Source: Cliona cf. orientalis (taxonomy: Eukaryota; Porifera; Demospongiae; Clionaida; Clionaidae). From it: DNA of 64,000 bases. Made by a program: the position numbers and the translations under genes. Under the pieces are notes generated by a model. That model ran no database searches. It saw only the letters and a list, made by a program, of their open reading frames with translations, and had not been told where the DNA came from. Location of the stretch: contig OZ005690.1 of the NCBI GenBank assembly GCA_963930775.1, positions 13,542,411 through 13,606,410 of the forward strand, written 5' to 3'. Every line of letters begins with the position of its first letter. Position 1 is the stretch's first letter. Of this stretch, positions 24,138 to 35,241 are shown piece after piece.

Positions 24138-26287
24138 ATGGCCCCTTACATGTACATCCCTGCATTTTACATACATTTAGTTGTAGCACTACGTGTATCA
24201 TATCAAGAGTTAATCAGTACACTACATGAAGGAAACCACACCTGTCAAGGAGAAGAGGTCATCTTCACTTGTACAATAAGACGCCCATCAACTTCGTCAG
24301 TCATAGCTGTTGCATGGAGTAGCCCTGAGTACATTGGGCAAAGTGGTTCACTTCAGTTGTCAACAGAAAATATGATTGGACACGTTGAAACCAGAACTGG
24401 TATGGATGGGAATATAACAGCAACTGCAACAGTGACAAACAATACTATTGTCAACGGAGAACGTATACTGGAGTCTATGTTGCGTATTACTGCTGTTGTA
24501 GCTTCTATGGTGACATGTACTGGTACAAGTGGAGTTACAGCGAGTATCAAGTTTACTGTCTCAGGTACATGTACGTAAATATAATTCTAATGCACATACG
24601 TAAACATTGTACAATTTATATGTGATATGTCACAAATCATTTGCATTATAGAAGTACATTAGTAGTGTTCTTTGTGAGACTAACTTAATAGTGCCCCCTC
24701 TAAACGGAGCATATTGAAGATTATTTTTGTGTCTCGGCTAATACATATAATAATTATGTCGAAATGGATGTTTGCACACATCGTTTTCAGCTGTTCCTGG
24801 GGTACCACAGAGAGTTAGTGCAGCAGAAATTTTGCAACCTCATGATAATCTTTGCATCATTCTGGTGCAGTGGGATCCTCCAGCCAACAGTGATCCATCT
24901 GACATTGACCAATATAGAGTTTATGTTCCATCACGAAACATCAGGAATGACGTTTCATCTTCTACAATATTTACTATCACTATCACTGTAATGAACTGTG
25001 GTGATGATGTTCATGTACAAGTTGCTGCTGTGAATCGTGGTTGTGAGGGAATGAATTCATCTGAAGTACCGCCAATTCTGCTGGATATACCAACTGTTCC
25101 TACTGCAAATGGATCTACTAGCAGTGAAGGTGGATCTACTCCTACTTCCAGTAAGTGCATGTTTTAATGTGCCTCAGGTCAATCAACACCAAAGCCAGAT
25201 ATTTTTGTATGTCTTACTCATGACAAAGAACCTTTCTACAACATAGAAACTGCTGAAGGTGTTGGGGGCAAGTTACTCGGGTACTGATTAGCTGCCCTCA
25301 AATAGTATAGCCGCCATGTGGAGCTCTGCAAGTTTGAAATACATGTAGTAGCCACCCTCGAATAGCATGGGTGCTTACCCAGGAGTGGGCACTTGCCCAG
25401 GACACTACGGTATTAATCACGTTACAGTGATTTCTTAATTGGCTTTGTGCATACATGTGATAATACTGTAGAATCCCGCGATTACGCCCCCTCCCCCTTG
25501 CGCACAAGCCCCCCGCTGCATTTTTAGCTCAAGTTCCTGCATAGGTACTTTTGTCTCACGTATAAGCCCCCCCTCCCTGACTGTAAAATGGAACCCACAA
25601 GTCAACAAAAACAGTAGCTACAGCTAGCAAACTAGCTATATTTGTGTCATATTATGCCTTACTTTGTCGTTTTCTCGAGTTTTGCCCACCAAACAGCCAG
25701 AGAAAGTACAGAGATTGCGCATCCACGTGGCATTCGACCGTTGGTAATGGTCGTCACACGGAAATGTAAGGATCCCGTGTATAAACCCCCTCCCCACTTT
25801 TTGCCCAATCCTAGCATGCACAAAGGGGGGGGGGGGCGTAATTGCGGGATTCTACAGTACTCATTTCACAAAATTAGTCATACACTGTATACATGTATTA
25901 TAATTAAGCACCGTCAATATTTTTATCGGGATGATTTTTGTACAATTCGCATGTTACCTCTCAGTTATAGCGCTAGCTACAGCAGCTGAGCTGACGAAGG
26001 CTTCTGTACCTCTATTGTTCTTTGCTATTTACATATGCATGTACATGTATGTACACAATTTTCACCCATGGATCTGAGTGCTTTTGCCATGCTAATTTCA
26101 TGCTTAATCTTTTACTTTCTAGATCCACTTGGTGCTGGTGCTATTATTGGAATTGCCATCGGTTCAGCAGTTGGTGGAACAATAATCATAATGATAATAT
26201 GCTGCCTTTTGATGATTATATTATTTTGCATCATCTACTCTAACCGCTGTCGTAACTGCTGGAGGAGAAAATCAAGCAAGACCACAG
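24138..26287 (+). CDS. Receptor 3: Ig-FN3-TM (5' and 3' ends uncertain)
   Basis: Exons: 24138-24564 (Ig-like: Cys in VIFTCTI, Trp in VAWSS, Cys in MVTCTG), 24791-25150 (FN3-like, starting 'VPGVPQRVSAAEILQ', with WDPPANSDPSDIDQYRVY, then a Ser/Thr/Gly stalk) and 26123-26287 (TM helix 'GSAVGGTIIIMIICCLLMII', then a Cys/Arg-rich juxtamembrane segment). All junctions are phase 1. The ATG at 24138 could serve as start with a weak signal peptide. Alternatively the Ig exon begins at the AG acceptor before 24181 and an upstream signal exon was missed. After a good donor at 26288 no convincing tail exon was found. A 42-bp candidate at 35150-35190 fits the phase but is too short to trust. The TM exon is the founder of the tandem array up to 34.3 kb. 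Confidence 0.65.
25466..25857. mobile_element. MITE in receptor 3 intron (TA duplication)
   Basis: CTGTAGAATCCCGCGATTAC at the left end and GTAATTGCGGGATTCTACAG at the right end form near-perfect TIRs, flanked by TA. The interior is C-rich ('gccccc') on one side and carries a 12-G run on the other. Confidence 0.8.
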
Positions 26288-27368
26288 GTATTACATTTGT
26301 CCAATGTTTTTTAGTGTGTTATTATTAACCCTCAACGCATGTGCGAGGGTTATGCTGTGTGTGTGTCTGTCTGTCTATTACCAAGCTAATTGCTACATAC
26401 ATGTACATGTACCTGGTTTATACGTTGAAACACAAGGTCCCATTAGGCTTCATATTGCATTTTCAAGATATGCATTCTGTGGCATTCATTGAAAATGCAT
26501 TTCCAGACCATTACTGCATTCTTTAGTGGGATAAGGGGGATGCTTGCATGTACGAAGATTTTGCGACTGCGCTCATTTATCCCACCAATTTCAGTGCTGT
26601 CACACCCATCATTGAGTATACATTATTAAGAATCGCCCATGCTCCCTGAAGTGGACTCAAAGACGTTCAGGTAAGCACCTACCGATGAACTAACTAGCGA
26701 TTTTTGAACCTTAGCATAGCATTCTAGTAAAATGCTAGTAACATTATATCTATTGATGTAAGCTTAACACTAATTCATTGTATGCCTCTCAGTGAGCCTT
26801 AGGAGGGTGTTTGAGCACCCCTGGTTACACCATTGTTCACTTCTTGATGAGCTTTCAAAGGATGAGCAGTGATCACTTCATTTCAAAAAGACTAGTGTGC
26901 AAGTCTAGCGATAATTCTTATAACTCAATTGACTCATTACTGGTCACAGTAGGCTATCAACTACGCTTCTTGGCTTGTACTTTCTTTGCATGCACTGATC
27001 TACAGCATGCACGTGGTACTATTGCGTAAATACATGGTGTGCAATTGGTACCCGGGTGGAAAAGATCGCACAAATACACAGTTAGCACGAGCATTGGTGG
27101 GTACAACGCGGATATCCACGGATAAAGGTGAAATACCGTATTCGCTCAATCAGACGCCGCTCTCGATTAGTCGCCGCTCTCGAATAGAAGCCGCACCTCC
27201 AGACACGCTGAAAGAAATAGTCGCCGCTCTCGAATAGTAGCCACGGCTACTATACGAGTATCACGTGCGCACGTCAACAAACCTCGCGACTCGATCGGCA
27301 TGCATAATACTTTATAAAGTACAGCATATGGGGGTGTGGCTTGTGTACGGAGTGTTAACAGTACAAAG

Positions 27369-28718
27369 TTAGCAGTCATCAAGAACTAGTTCGTTCTCCT
27401 CTAATTCGTCTTCATCCTCTTCGATGTCAGCGAAGGGATCGGATTCTTCTGATTCGTCTGCAGAGTCGGCGAGTGTGGCTGTTTCTGTGCGAATTGTCTC
27501 CCTGGCATCTGCAGCCACTCCACCCTCCTTGAGGCAGTGGATTTCGTCATCTTCCGCCCCGTCTGTGTTGACTGAAATTCCACATGCACGGAAGGACTTC
27601 TGGACAATTTCAGCTGGAAGTGCCTCCCAACACTCCTTCACCCACTGGAGACAGAGCGCTTTACTGGGAGGACGCACATTACCAGCGGCTGTGTAGGTCT
27701 TTGGACCAGTTGCCATCCACTGACTGTACTTCTCCTTGTAGGCTGTTTTGAATGGTTTGTTCCAACTCACATCCGCTGGCTGGAGGTGGCTAGTGAGGTC
27801 TCCTGGAATGACGCTGACATCAGTATTGGTCTGCCTGTTGACATAACTCCTGACTTCAGTCATGATGTGGCACCTGTAAGCATCCCACACCAACAGCTGA
27901 CGTCCAAAGTTGAGAGAGCCCCACACTCGTTTCACCCAATCCTTTGTTAGTTCTTCATTCATCCAGCCATTCTTGCTAAGTGCCACCACGACTCCAGTAG
28001 TGTTCATCTCTGGTATAGCCCTCACTCTCTTGAACACTACGTACGGCTTCAGCTTCCTTCCATCGGCCATTGCAGAAAGAACGACAGTGAATCTGCCCTT
28101 TTCGTGACCAGTAGTGCGAAGGGGGACGGACCGCTCACCTCGTCTGGTGATCGTGGTTTCTCCTGGCATATCTAGCCAGAGAGGCGTCTCATCCATATTG
28201 CCGATTAAGGATAGGGGATAGTCCTTCGAATGACGAAGCTTCCTTGTTGACATGATGAAGCCAACCACCTTTGTGATGAGATCTTGGGGAAGCCTTTGAC
28301 CTACCGTTGTTCTCCGACGTAGGGAGAAGCTGTGTCGCTTCAGAAACTTCTGCAGCCAACCATCACTAGCACGGAAATCTTCTTCTCCTCGAGCTTGAGT
28401 GAGGTCAAGAGCCTTGCTCTGGACATTGCTACGAGTGACACGCAAGTTCTGTGCTCTCAGTGATTCTATCCATGTCACTAACTCCTCTTCCATGTCAGGA
28501 AGAGCAGCCTTGCGTCCCCCTCCATCAAGTCTCCTTTTCTTGCTGTTGAGGCTCCCAAGCTGATCCTTTTGCTTCTTCCACTCACGAACTCGCTTTTCAT
28601 CAATGCCATACTTCCTAACAGCACCCCTGTTTGTGTTCTGTTCAGCAAATTCAATCACTTTTAGCTTAAATGCAGCATCATAACTTCTCTTCTTGCACAC
28701 CTGTGAACTTTCAGCCAT
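27369..28718 (-). CDS. Pogo/Tigger-type transposase, intact
   Basis: Single 449-aa open frame. Residues ~10-60 form a Psq/CENP-B N-terminal helix-turn-helix ('YDAAFKLKVIEFAEQ', 'RVREWKKQ'). Residues ~76-135 form a CENP-B/Tc5 DNA-binding domain ('WLQKFLKRHSFS'). Residues ~165-370 form a DDE_1 catalytic domain with D176 ('NMDETPLW'), D279 ('LLVWDAYRCH') and D316 ('LQPADVSWNKPFK'), 36 residues between the last two. The C-terminus is strongly acidic (DESEESDPFADIEEDEDE). The enzyme would bind the TIRs and cut and paste the element at TA. No stops or frameshifts are visible, so the element may be recently active or domesticated. Confidence 0.9.
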   Translation of the reverse strand: MAESSQVCKKRSYDAAFKLKVIEFAEQNTNRGAVRKYGIDEKRVREWKKQKDQLGSLNSKKRRLDGGGRKAALPDMEEELVTWIESLRAQNLRVTRSNVQSKALDLTQARGEEDFRASDGWLQKFLKRHSFSLRRRTTVGQRLPQDLITKVVGFIMSTRKLRHSKDYPLSLIGNMDETPLWLDMPGETTITRRGERSVPLRTTGHEKGRFTVVLSAMADGRKLKPYVVFKRVRAIPEMNTTGVVVALSKNGWMNEELTKDWVKRVWGSLNFGRQLLVWDAYRCHIMTEVRSYVNRQTNTDVSVIPGDLTSHLQPADVSWNKPFKTAYKEKYSQWMATGPKTYTAAGNVRPPSKALCLQWVKECWEALPAEIVQKSFRACGISVNTDGAEDDEIHCLKEGGVAADARETIRTETATLADSADESEESDPFADIEEDEDELEENELVLDDC

Positions 28719-28859
28719 GGTTTTTTACAATCGAAACTATGACACCTGCAATTAGTGCATGCATGCATATCATTATCGCTCGCTATGCGCGCGGCTCCAC
28801 CCACGTACGCTCCTGTTAACTATATTGCACTGAGAAGGGCTAGATTCAAGAGCTAAAAA
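28719..28859. promoter_or_regulatory. Probable bidirectional promoter inside the pogo element
   Basis: About 140 bp separates the divergent transposase (minus) and HIRAN-like ORF (plus). The centre is locally GC-rich and has CpGs ('gcgcgcggctccacccacg'). Role inferred only from the arrangement. Confidence 0.35.
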
Positions 28860-28889
28860 GTGAAGACGTTTGCACATCCACATCAAATC

Positions 28890-29258
28890 ATGTCTAGCAC
28901 AGTCGAAGAAGCAGTCTGCGTCCACGAAAGTGTTGTTCGAGGGCACCACATCTACAAGGCAGTGTGGAATCCAATCGTAGGCGAGACGCACTGTCTACAG
29001 CTGGAAGAAGGCAACGAGCATGATTGTTTTGCCGTGTGTGTGAAGAGGGGAGGTGAAACTATAGGACACGTCCCTAGAGAACTGTCCAGCTAAGTTTGGC
29101 ATTTTTTGAGGCACGGAGGGCGAGCAACGTGTGAAGTCACTGGAAGAAGGAAGCGAGGAAACGGATTGGAGGTGCCATGTAGGTACCACTTTGCAGGAAA
29201 GCGACGGCTGATCAAGAAGCTAAAAGAATTGTTACAGGATAAAGTCACCGCATCTTAG
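28890..29258 (+). pseudogene. HIRAN-like ORF carried by the pogo element, one in-frame stop
   Basis: From ATG 28890 (or 28860) the frame reads 'VVRGHHIYKAVWNPIVGE', 'CFAVCVKRGGETIGHVPREL', a TAA at 29091-29093, and then in the same frame 'FLRHGGRATCEVTGRRKRG' and 'LEVPCRYHFAGKRRLIKKLK' to a TAG at 29256. This layout matches HIRAN-like proteins of cnidarians and sponges; HIRAN domains bind DNA 3' ends in HLTF/Rad5-type remodelers. It lies wholly within the transposon and is divergent from the transposase, so it is cargo rather than a neighbour. A single nonsense codon separates it from a ~122-aa product. Confidence 0.68.
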
Positions 29259-30064
29259 TTTTAAGCTTATTGTATGAAACTGTGTTGATTCTTATGATAC
29301 TCAAGCCCTATGGTTTGTAGCTCAGGCGTCCGCATGCCACTGGCCACTCCCATCGTGTACATTAAACGCCGCTCTCGAATAGTCGCCGCTCTCGAATAGA
29401 CGCCGCACAAAATTGGACAATGAAATAAATAGTAGCCGCGGCGTCTGATCGAGCGAGTACGGTATTGACCGTTCACATCCGGTCAAGCCCAAACAAGAGG
29501 ATGCAAGCGTTTCAAAAATTAACGATGATGGTGCTTCGAGTTGAAGCAAGCTTGTAGTGGTCAATACTCAGGGTCGTTGAAGCTTAGTAGCCGAAGGTTT
29601 GGATGTGCACAGAATTGAAGCGCTCCTTTCACTTTCGATCATACTGGAAATAAACGGTTTGGGGTGGTACCATGCATTACACGCGAAATTTGGTGTAAAC
29701 TGGCGAAATTGCCATCGGTTCAGCAGTTGGTGCAGTAACAATTATATTATGCTGCCTTTATATGAGTATGTTATTTTGTATCATCTATGACTGCTACTTT
29801 GACCGCTGTTGTGACTGCTGTTTAGACATCAGTTGTAATTGTCTGCCAAGGAGAAGATCAAGAAGCACCACAGGTATCACATTTGTCCAATGTTTTGTAG
29901 TGTGTTACTATTAACCCTCAACACATGTACGAGGGTTATGGTGGTTATTCTGTGTGTGTGTCTATGTGTGTCTGCCTGTTACCAAGCTAACTGCTACGTA
30001 TCAGGTTTATGAGTACATTGAAAAATAAGGCCCCATTAGGCGTCGTATTGCATTTTTAAGATAT

Positions 30065-30685
30065 TCAGGTAATCTAAGGACTGGGTATGGGATGGTCAGT
30101 GCTGGATCACGTGCACTATATACTTCTATACAAACAGTCACATGATCGTGATCGTTGCCATAAAGTGGCTGTACAAAAGTAGCATATACATGTACATGTA
30201 GCTGAGGCAGCGATGAAGACGCTTTACTGAGGAGATATCTCCACTATACAAAGCAAGTAACAATGGTTTTAAATCATATTATCCGAGGGCGTAAAGAAAT
30301 GTTGTACGTGATGGGAGATATTCAGGTAAATAGCCATTGCATGATCATAGCTTTCTTATATTTTGTGGCATTGCCGCTTAGTATGATCATAGATCAGCTT
30401 GTAAGTTTGTATTAATGCTACAGAGATAGTCATCCAGATTGAGCTTAACCACCGCCTTTCGTCACTTATCTGTCAAAACGGCCACTGTTAATGACGTCAT
30501 TAGCGCATAACTAATTAATGGGTGTGGCCATGCATTATTTTGCAGTTTGAGCAATGATTACTCTATCCTGCAGTGAGAGTTTGGTGTCCATATCATGTTC
30601 CATTTCTGAGATATTGTGGCAAATTCATAGCTAAAGTTGTGCTTTACTAAATTAGGCATTTGGTCTCAGTCCTTAGACCACCTGA
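30065..30685. mobile_element. MITE inside the tandem TM-exon array
   Basis: Left end TCAGGTAATCTAAGGACTG and right end CAGTCCTTAGACCACCTGA form TIRs with two mismatches. Flanking 'gatat' and 'tatat' join to the array consensus once it is removed. No ORF. Confidence 0.75.
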
Positions 30686-31844
30686 GTATATATATTCTGT
30701 GAATTTGATTGAAAATGAGGTTCTGGTGACATTTCAAGATCACCACTGCCTTTTCAGTGGCGTATCGCATCGTTGGTGCGTACAACACAGATATTTACGA
30801 AATATTGATCGCTCAACATCTGGTCACGCCCAAACGCAAGGATGCAAGCATTTAAAAATTAACGATGATGGCGCTTTGACGTTGAAGCAAGCTTGTAGTG
30901 GGTGATACTCAGGATCGTTGAAGCTTAGTAGCCAAAGGTTCGAACATGCACAGAATTGAAGCACTCCTTTCTTAATTTTATTTTCGATCGTACTGGAAAT
31001 AAATAGTTTGGGGTGGTATTGTGCGTGCAAAATTTGGCAGAAGTGCCATCGGTTCAGCAGTTGGTGCAGTAACAATTATATTATGCTGCCTTTATATGAG
31101 TATGTTATTTTGTATCATCTATGACTGCTACTTTGACTGCTGTTGTGACTGCTATTTAGGCATCAGTTGTACTTGTCTCTCAAGGAGAAGATCAAGAAGC
31201 ACCACAGGTATCATATTTGTCCAATGTTTTTTAGTGTGTTACTATTAACCCTCAACGCATGTACGAGGGTTATGGTGATTATTCTGTGTGTGTATCCGTC
31301 TGTTACCAAGCTAACTGCTACATACGCATGTACCTGGTTTATACATGTGTACATGTACATGTACGTTGAAAACAAGGTCCCATTAGGCTTCGTATTGCAT
31401 TTTTAAGATATGCATTCTGTGAATTTCATTGAAAATGAGGTTCTGGCGACATTTCAAGACCACCACTGCCTTTTCAGTGGCGTATCGCATCATTGGTGGG
31501 TACAGATATCCATGAATGTACGTGAAATATTGACCATTCAACATCCGGTCACGCCCAAACGCGAGGATGCAAGCGGTTCAAAAATTAGCATTTCGACATT
31601 GAAACAAGCTTGTAACAGGTGATACTCAGGGTCGTTGAAGCTTAGTAGCCGAAGGTTCAAACGCGCACAGAATTGAAACGCTCCCTTCTTAATTTTTTTT
31701 TCAATTGTACCAGAAATAAACGGTTTGGGATGGTACCATGCGTTACGCACAAAATTGGTAGAACTGCCATCAGTTCAGCAGTTGGTGCAGTAATATCATA
31801 ATACTTTACATAAGTATATTATTATACATATATACATGTAAGTA

Positions 31845-32010
31845 CAGTGTTTCCCCCAGCATACCTGAATCAGGGTGGGCCACCCGGTTTGACTTTGGGC
31901 TAATTGAATAAACATCAAAGAAATGGGTGGAGTTTAAGGCCACAACTTAATTAAAACCCTATGAATATCATTAAGCACCCAGTTTGGATTCTGTTCTGGG
32001 GGAATCCCTG
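31845..32010. mobile_element. Small hAT-like MITE
   Basis: Ends CAGTGTTTCCCCCAG and CTGGGGGAATCCCTG form 15-bp imperfect TIRs. 'aagta' occurs on both flanks. The CAGTG terminus suggests a hAT-type origin (inference). It sits within the fourth TM-exon copy, next to the Tc1 element. Confidence 0.6.
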
Positions 32011-32030
32011 AAGTATATATATATTACATA

Positions 32031-33670
32031 CAGAACAGATCAGCGGAAAGGTAAACGAAAACTGCGGGGTACCTGCAGTATGCACGAACTTCACCTATGG
32101 GTGTAGGTACTAGTATATGCGTGTATTGAATATACTGGCTGCGTTTGCACGCGCACGCACCCACAGATGCGCACACGCACACGCACGTACGCGCATGCGC
32201 ACGTACACGTACTGACGTATGTACAGGTACGGCCACGCCCAATTGCCAATGTGTGATTGAGATTGTGATTGCTTGAAGAACGGTGTGAAGTACGTAGCCA
32301 AGTCATGGGGCGAAAGAGTCTTTTGACAAGAAATTGAGTTATCACAATGTCTGAACGTGGCTGTAGAGTTTCAAGGATCCAGGTGCATCTAGCTCTGGAG
32401 GACATCGCCGTCAGCAAAAAGCCACTGTGCCTGTTGATAAAAAATATCGCCTGACCAGATCAGTTGCTGATCACCGAACCATTAAGCCACCAAGGAAACT
32501 GAAAGATGACATTGAGCACTATCGATTTATTGACAAGTGTATGCATGGCTACTGATGACGAGCTAACAGCTACCAACCTCCTCGCAATGTTGAAGGGAAA
32601 ATATTCATCGCTGAATGTAAGCGAAAGCACAGTCAAGAGAGCGCGAGTTGAGCTTGGTTGGGCTGCTAAGAAGACAAGGTATGGTGCTATAATATCAGAA
32701 AATAACCAGGAGAAGAGAGTGGAGTGGTGTAAGGAAAGGCTAGAGACAGGTGATGCTGATTTTGATGATATCATCTTTTCTGATGAGTGCACCGTGCAAC
32801 TCGAGTCACATATATAGGAAGGCAAGAGAGCGGCCTCTAAGATGTCAATGTAACGAGTGGCTGTTAGTGTTCCGGTAAATACTGCAACCTTACAGGAAGA
32901 AATACCGCCCCAAATATTGACTTTTGGAGGATGCTTGGCCTTCATCTTATATCGAATGGGTTGCCCTTTCTTGTAAAAGGTGATCCTTCTTGAGATAGTT
33001 TATCCGGATGATCACTGGTTCCAACAGGACAATGATCCAAAACAGTCAAGTCACTATGCACGTGACTTCATTGAAGACAAGGAAATAAAGTGGTTTAAGA
33101 CCCCTGCGGTGAGCCCTGATTTGAGCCCTATCGAACTGATATGGCATGCACTGAAAGAATATCCCTAAAGTTATTGAAGTAGATGGAGGCCCTTCAGGGT
33201 ACTGATAGACTACCGTCACTATACCTATATTGTACATCAGACTAAAACTTATATGTAGGTTGGATGTGTTTGACTACTGTGGTTCTGTAAGAGTACATTA
33301 TACACACATGCATTGCCAGTATGTTAAATTTTAGTGTTACTAAATTTTGTGTTAATGTAAATTTTTGTTAAGCCTGACTCCTTTCTTAAAATATAATTAA
33401 CATTCAAGGTTGACCTGAACATGTGTCACATTCCAATGCAAAGAATAATACTAGTTGTCATAAATATTAAATGCAGAGATGATCGATGAAAGATTTTGTT
33501 TGCCTGGCCTTAGCCCACAGTCTACACACTACAAGCAATTATGGTTTTAGAACTGGATGCCGTCAAGTTGCAAGCTATCCGTGAGTATTCTGCAGCATGT
33601 CCGCGTGTATTAGCATCAAATACCGTGGGTTGCACGCGGGCAACGTTTACCTTTCTGCTGATCTGTGCTG
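32031..33670 (+). mobile_element. Tc1/mariner element, 1640 bp
   Basis: TIRs: CAGAACAGATCAGCGGAAAG (left) and the matching complement ending CTGATCTGTGCTG at 33670 (right), about 25 of 27 bases conserved, with TA at 32029-32030 and 33671-33672. It contains a broken Tc1-type transposase. It is inserted in the fourth TM-exon copy of the receptor 3 array. Confidence 0.85.
32360..33168 (+). pseudogene. Tc1-like transposase with frameshift and internal inversion
   Basis: Segment 1, about 32377-32556, reads 'DKKYRLTRSVADHRTIKPP' and then shifts frame. Segment 2, 32548-32817, reads 'KRARVELGWAAKKTRYG' up to the first catalytic Asp in 'IIFSDECTVQLE'. Segment 3, roughly 32818-32985, carries its coding sense on the minus strand ('AKHPPKVNIWGGISS', 'FTGTLTATRYIDILEAALLP'), that is, the next part of the same protein but inverted. 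Segment 4, 32986-33168, returns to plus with 'YPDDHWFQQDNDPKQSSH' and 'SPDLSPIELIWHALKEY'. The D..E spacing of 34 in segment 4 is standard DD34E. The gene is dead by inversion and frameshift. Confidence 0.85.
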
Positions 33671-34672
33671 TAAGTATAATATTATTTTGACTGCTACTCT
33701 GACCGCTTTTGTGACTGCTATTTAGGCATCAGTTGTAATTGTCTCCCAAGGAGAAGATCAAGAAGCACCACAGGTATTACATTTGTCCAATGTTTTTTAG
33801 TGTGTTACTATTAACCCTCAACGCATGTACGAGGGTTATGGTGGTTATTCTGTGTGTGTATCCGTCTGTTACCAAGCTAACTGCTACATACGCATGTACC
33901 TGGTTTATACATGTGTACATGTACATGTACGTTGAAAACAAGGTCCCATTAGGCTTCGTATTGCATTTTTAAGATATGCATTCTGTGAATTTCATTGAAA
34001 ATGAGGTTCTGGCGACATTTCAAGACCACCACTGCCTTTTCAGTGGCGTATCGCATCATTGGTGGGTACAGATATCCACGAATGTACGTGAAATATTGAT
34101 TGTTCAACATCTGGTCACGCCCAAACGCGAGGATGCAAGCGGTTCAAAAATTAATAACGATGGCATTTCGAAGCAAGCTTGTAACAGGTGATACTCAGGA
34201 TTGTTGAAACTTAGTAGCTGAAGGTTCAAACGCACACAGAATTGAAGCACTCCCTTCTTAACTCGGAAATAAATGGTTTGTGGCAGTACCGTGCAGTAAT
34301 ATACGAAATTTGGCATAATAAACGTGAATTTTCAACGATTAACGCTGTGTGCACACGTTCCTTTTCACCTGGAAAATAACACATTTTTGTGGTTACTCTA
34401 GGCTTTACTAAAAATAACAGTTGTTGGCTTAGCTTGCAACTCAAATTCAATAATTTTGCAGTACGTTGACTATAGCTATTGTAACACGCTGAGGGTTTTG
34501 CATAGTGCTCATGATTTCAAGGGAGTCATAAGAAAGAAATCTGGGAGCAGTGTTGTGGTTATAATGTTAAATTATTTATAATTTTATAATTACAAACACA
34601 ATTAAGTGCTCCACTAATCAAATTTAATATTCAACACTTAGCTAGTAGCTGCCTCATGCTTGGAGCGTATAT

Positions 34673-34899
34673 ACCGTATTTCTTTTAAAAATTCGGCATG
34701 AAAATAATAATATTATTTTAGCTTCGCCGGATTTTTAGAGGTTAATATTCAACATTCTGTCTGCGTGCGCATTCTATTCCCGTTTATAGCATTATATATA
34801 CATGTGACGACCTTTGCCGAAACTTAGAGACTATTTTCAATCATTCGGTAAAGGGTGCCGAATAATTAGAAGGGCCTAATTTTTTGAAGAAATACGGTA
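34673..34899. mobile_element. MITE, 'TACCGTATTTCTTT' type
   Basis: Left TACCGTATTTCTTTTAAAAA and right TTTTTTGAAGAAATACGGTA form TIRs with a few mismatches, with TA-rich flanks. The interior contains 'attcggca/tgccgaat' blocks. Confidence 0.7.
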
Positions 34900-35241
34900 T
34901 GTGATACATGTAAGGCTCCCCAACAAGAGCTGAGCGAGTAAGCATAAAAGTTTAAAGATGCATATTTATGCTTGAAATACACCTTTAAATGGTGTAATTA
35001 CAGTGGGATTAACCTCTAGCTATCTCTTATCTGGTCCCCTGAAATATGGACACTTGACTTGGCCTAGCAGATTAGACATTAGAATACTGCTTTAACTCTT
35101 GCACCAGTGGTAAATGTACATGTATTATTTATATACCTGTTTCACATAGGATATGTATTATCAAGAATTACAAAAGAAGCCATTATTCAAGTGAGTTTTA
35201 ATAATTACAAGTATGAAAACAATTCAATAAAATTGATGGAT

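Larger units (their letters stand above)
27136..29462 (-). mobile_element. Pogo-superfamily DNA transposon, TA duplication
   Basis: Terminal inverted repeats begin CCGTATTCGCTCAATCAGAC (left) and end as the near-complement GTCTGATCGAGCGAGTACGG (right). TA lies at 27134-27135 and 29463-29464. Subterminal 'gccgctctcgaatag' motifs repeat several times at both ends. Excising it rejoins 'gtgaaa-TA-ttgacc', the exact sequence of the other tandem units, which proves the boundaries. The element holds an intact transposase and a divergent HIRAN-like ORF. Confidence 0.88.
26123..34330 (+). repeat. Tandem array of receptor 3 TM-exon units, heavily interrupted
   Basis: A ~1.3 kb unit (TM exon; donor; 'taaccctcaacgcatgta' hairpin; 'aggtcccattaggctt'; 'cggtcacgcccaaacg'; 'aaataaacggtttgggg') recurs four times. 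TM-exon matches start at 26151, 29705, 31039 and 31759. The second (to 29873) and third (to 31207) keep an open frame and the GT donor. The fourth is split by MITE plus Tc1 and ends at 33773. Copies 2-4 lack the original 'ttactttctag' acceptor, so ordinary splicing from receptor 3 is doubtful. Removing the pogo insertion (27136-29462) and the MITE (30065-30685) restores unit continuity. Confidence 0.75.

Noticed and set aside
29704..31207. Extra TM exons as separate receptor genes
   Set aside because: They lack the acceptor of the founder exon, and no ectodomain exon precedes them; treated as repeats.
32024..32417. Three overlapping minus-strand frames with His/Cys/Val-rich protein
   Set aside because: They arise from a CA/GC-rich low-complexity stretch inside the Tc1 element.
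35150..35190. 42-bp candidate tail exon for receptor 3
   Set aside because: AG/GT sites and phase fit, but 14 residues without any motif and no following exon are too little evidence.
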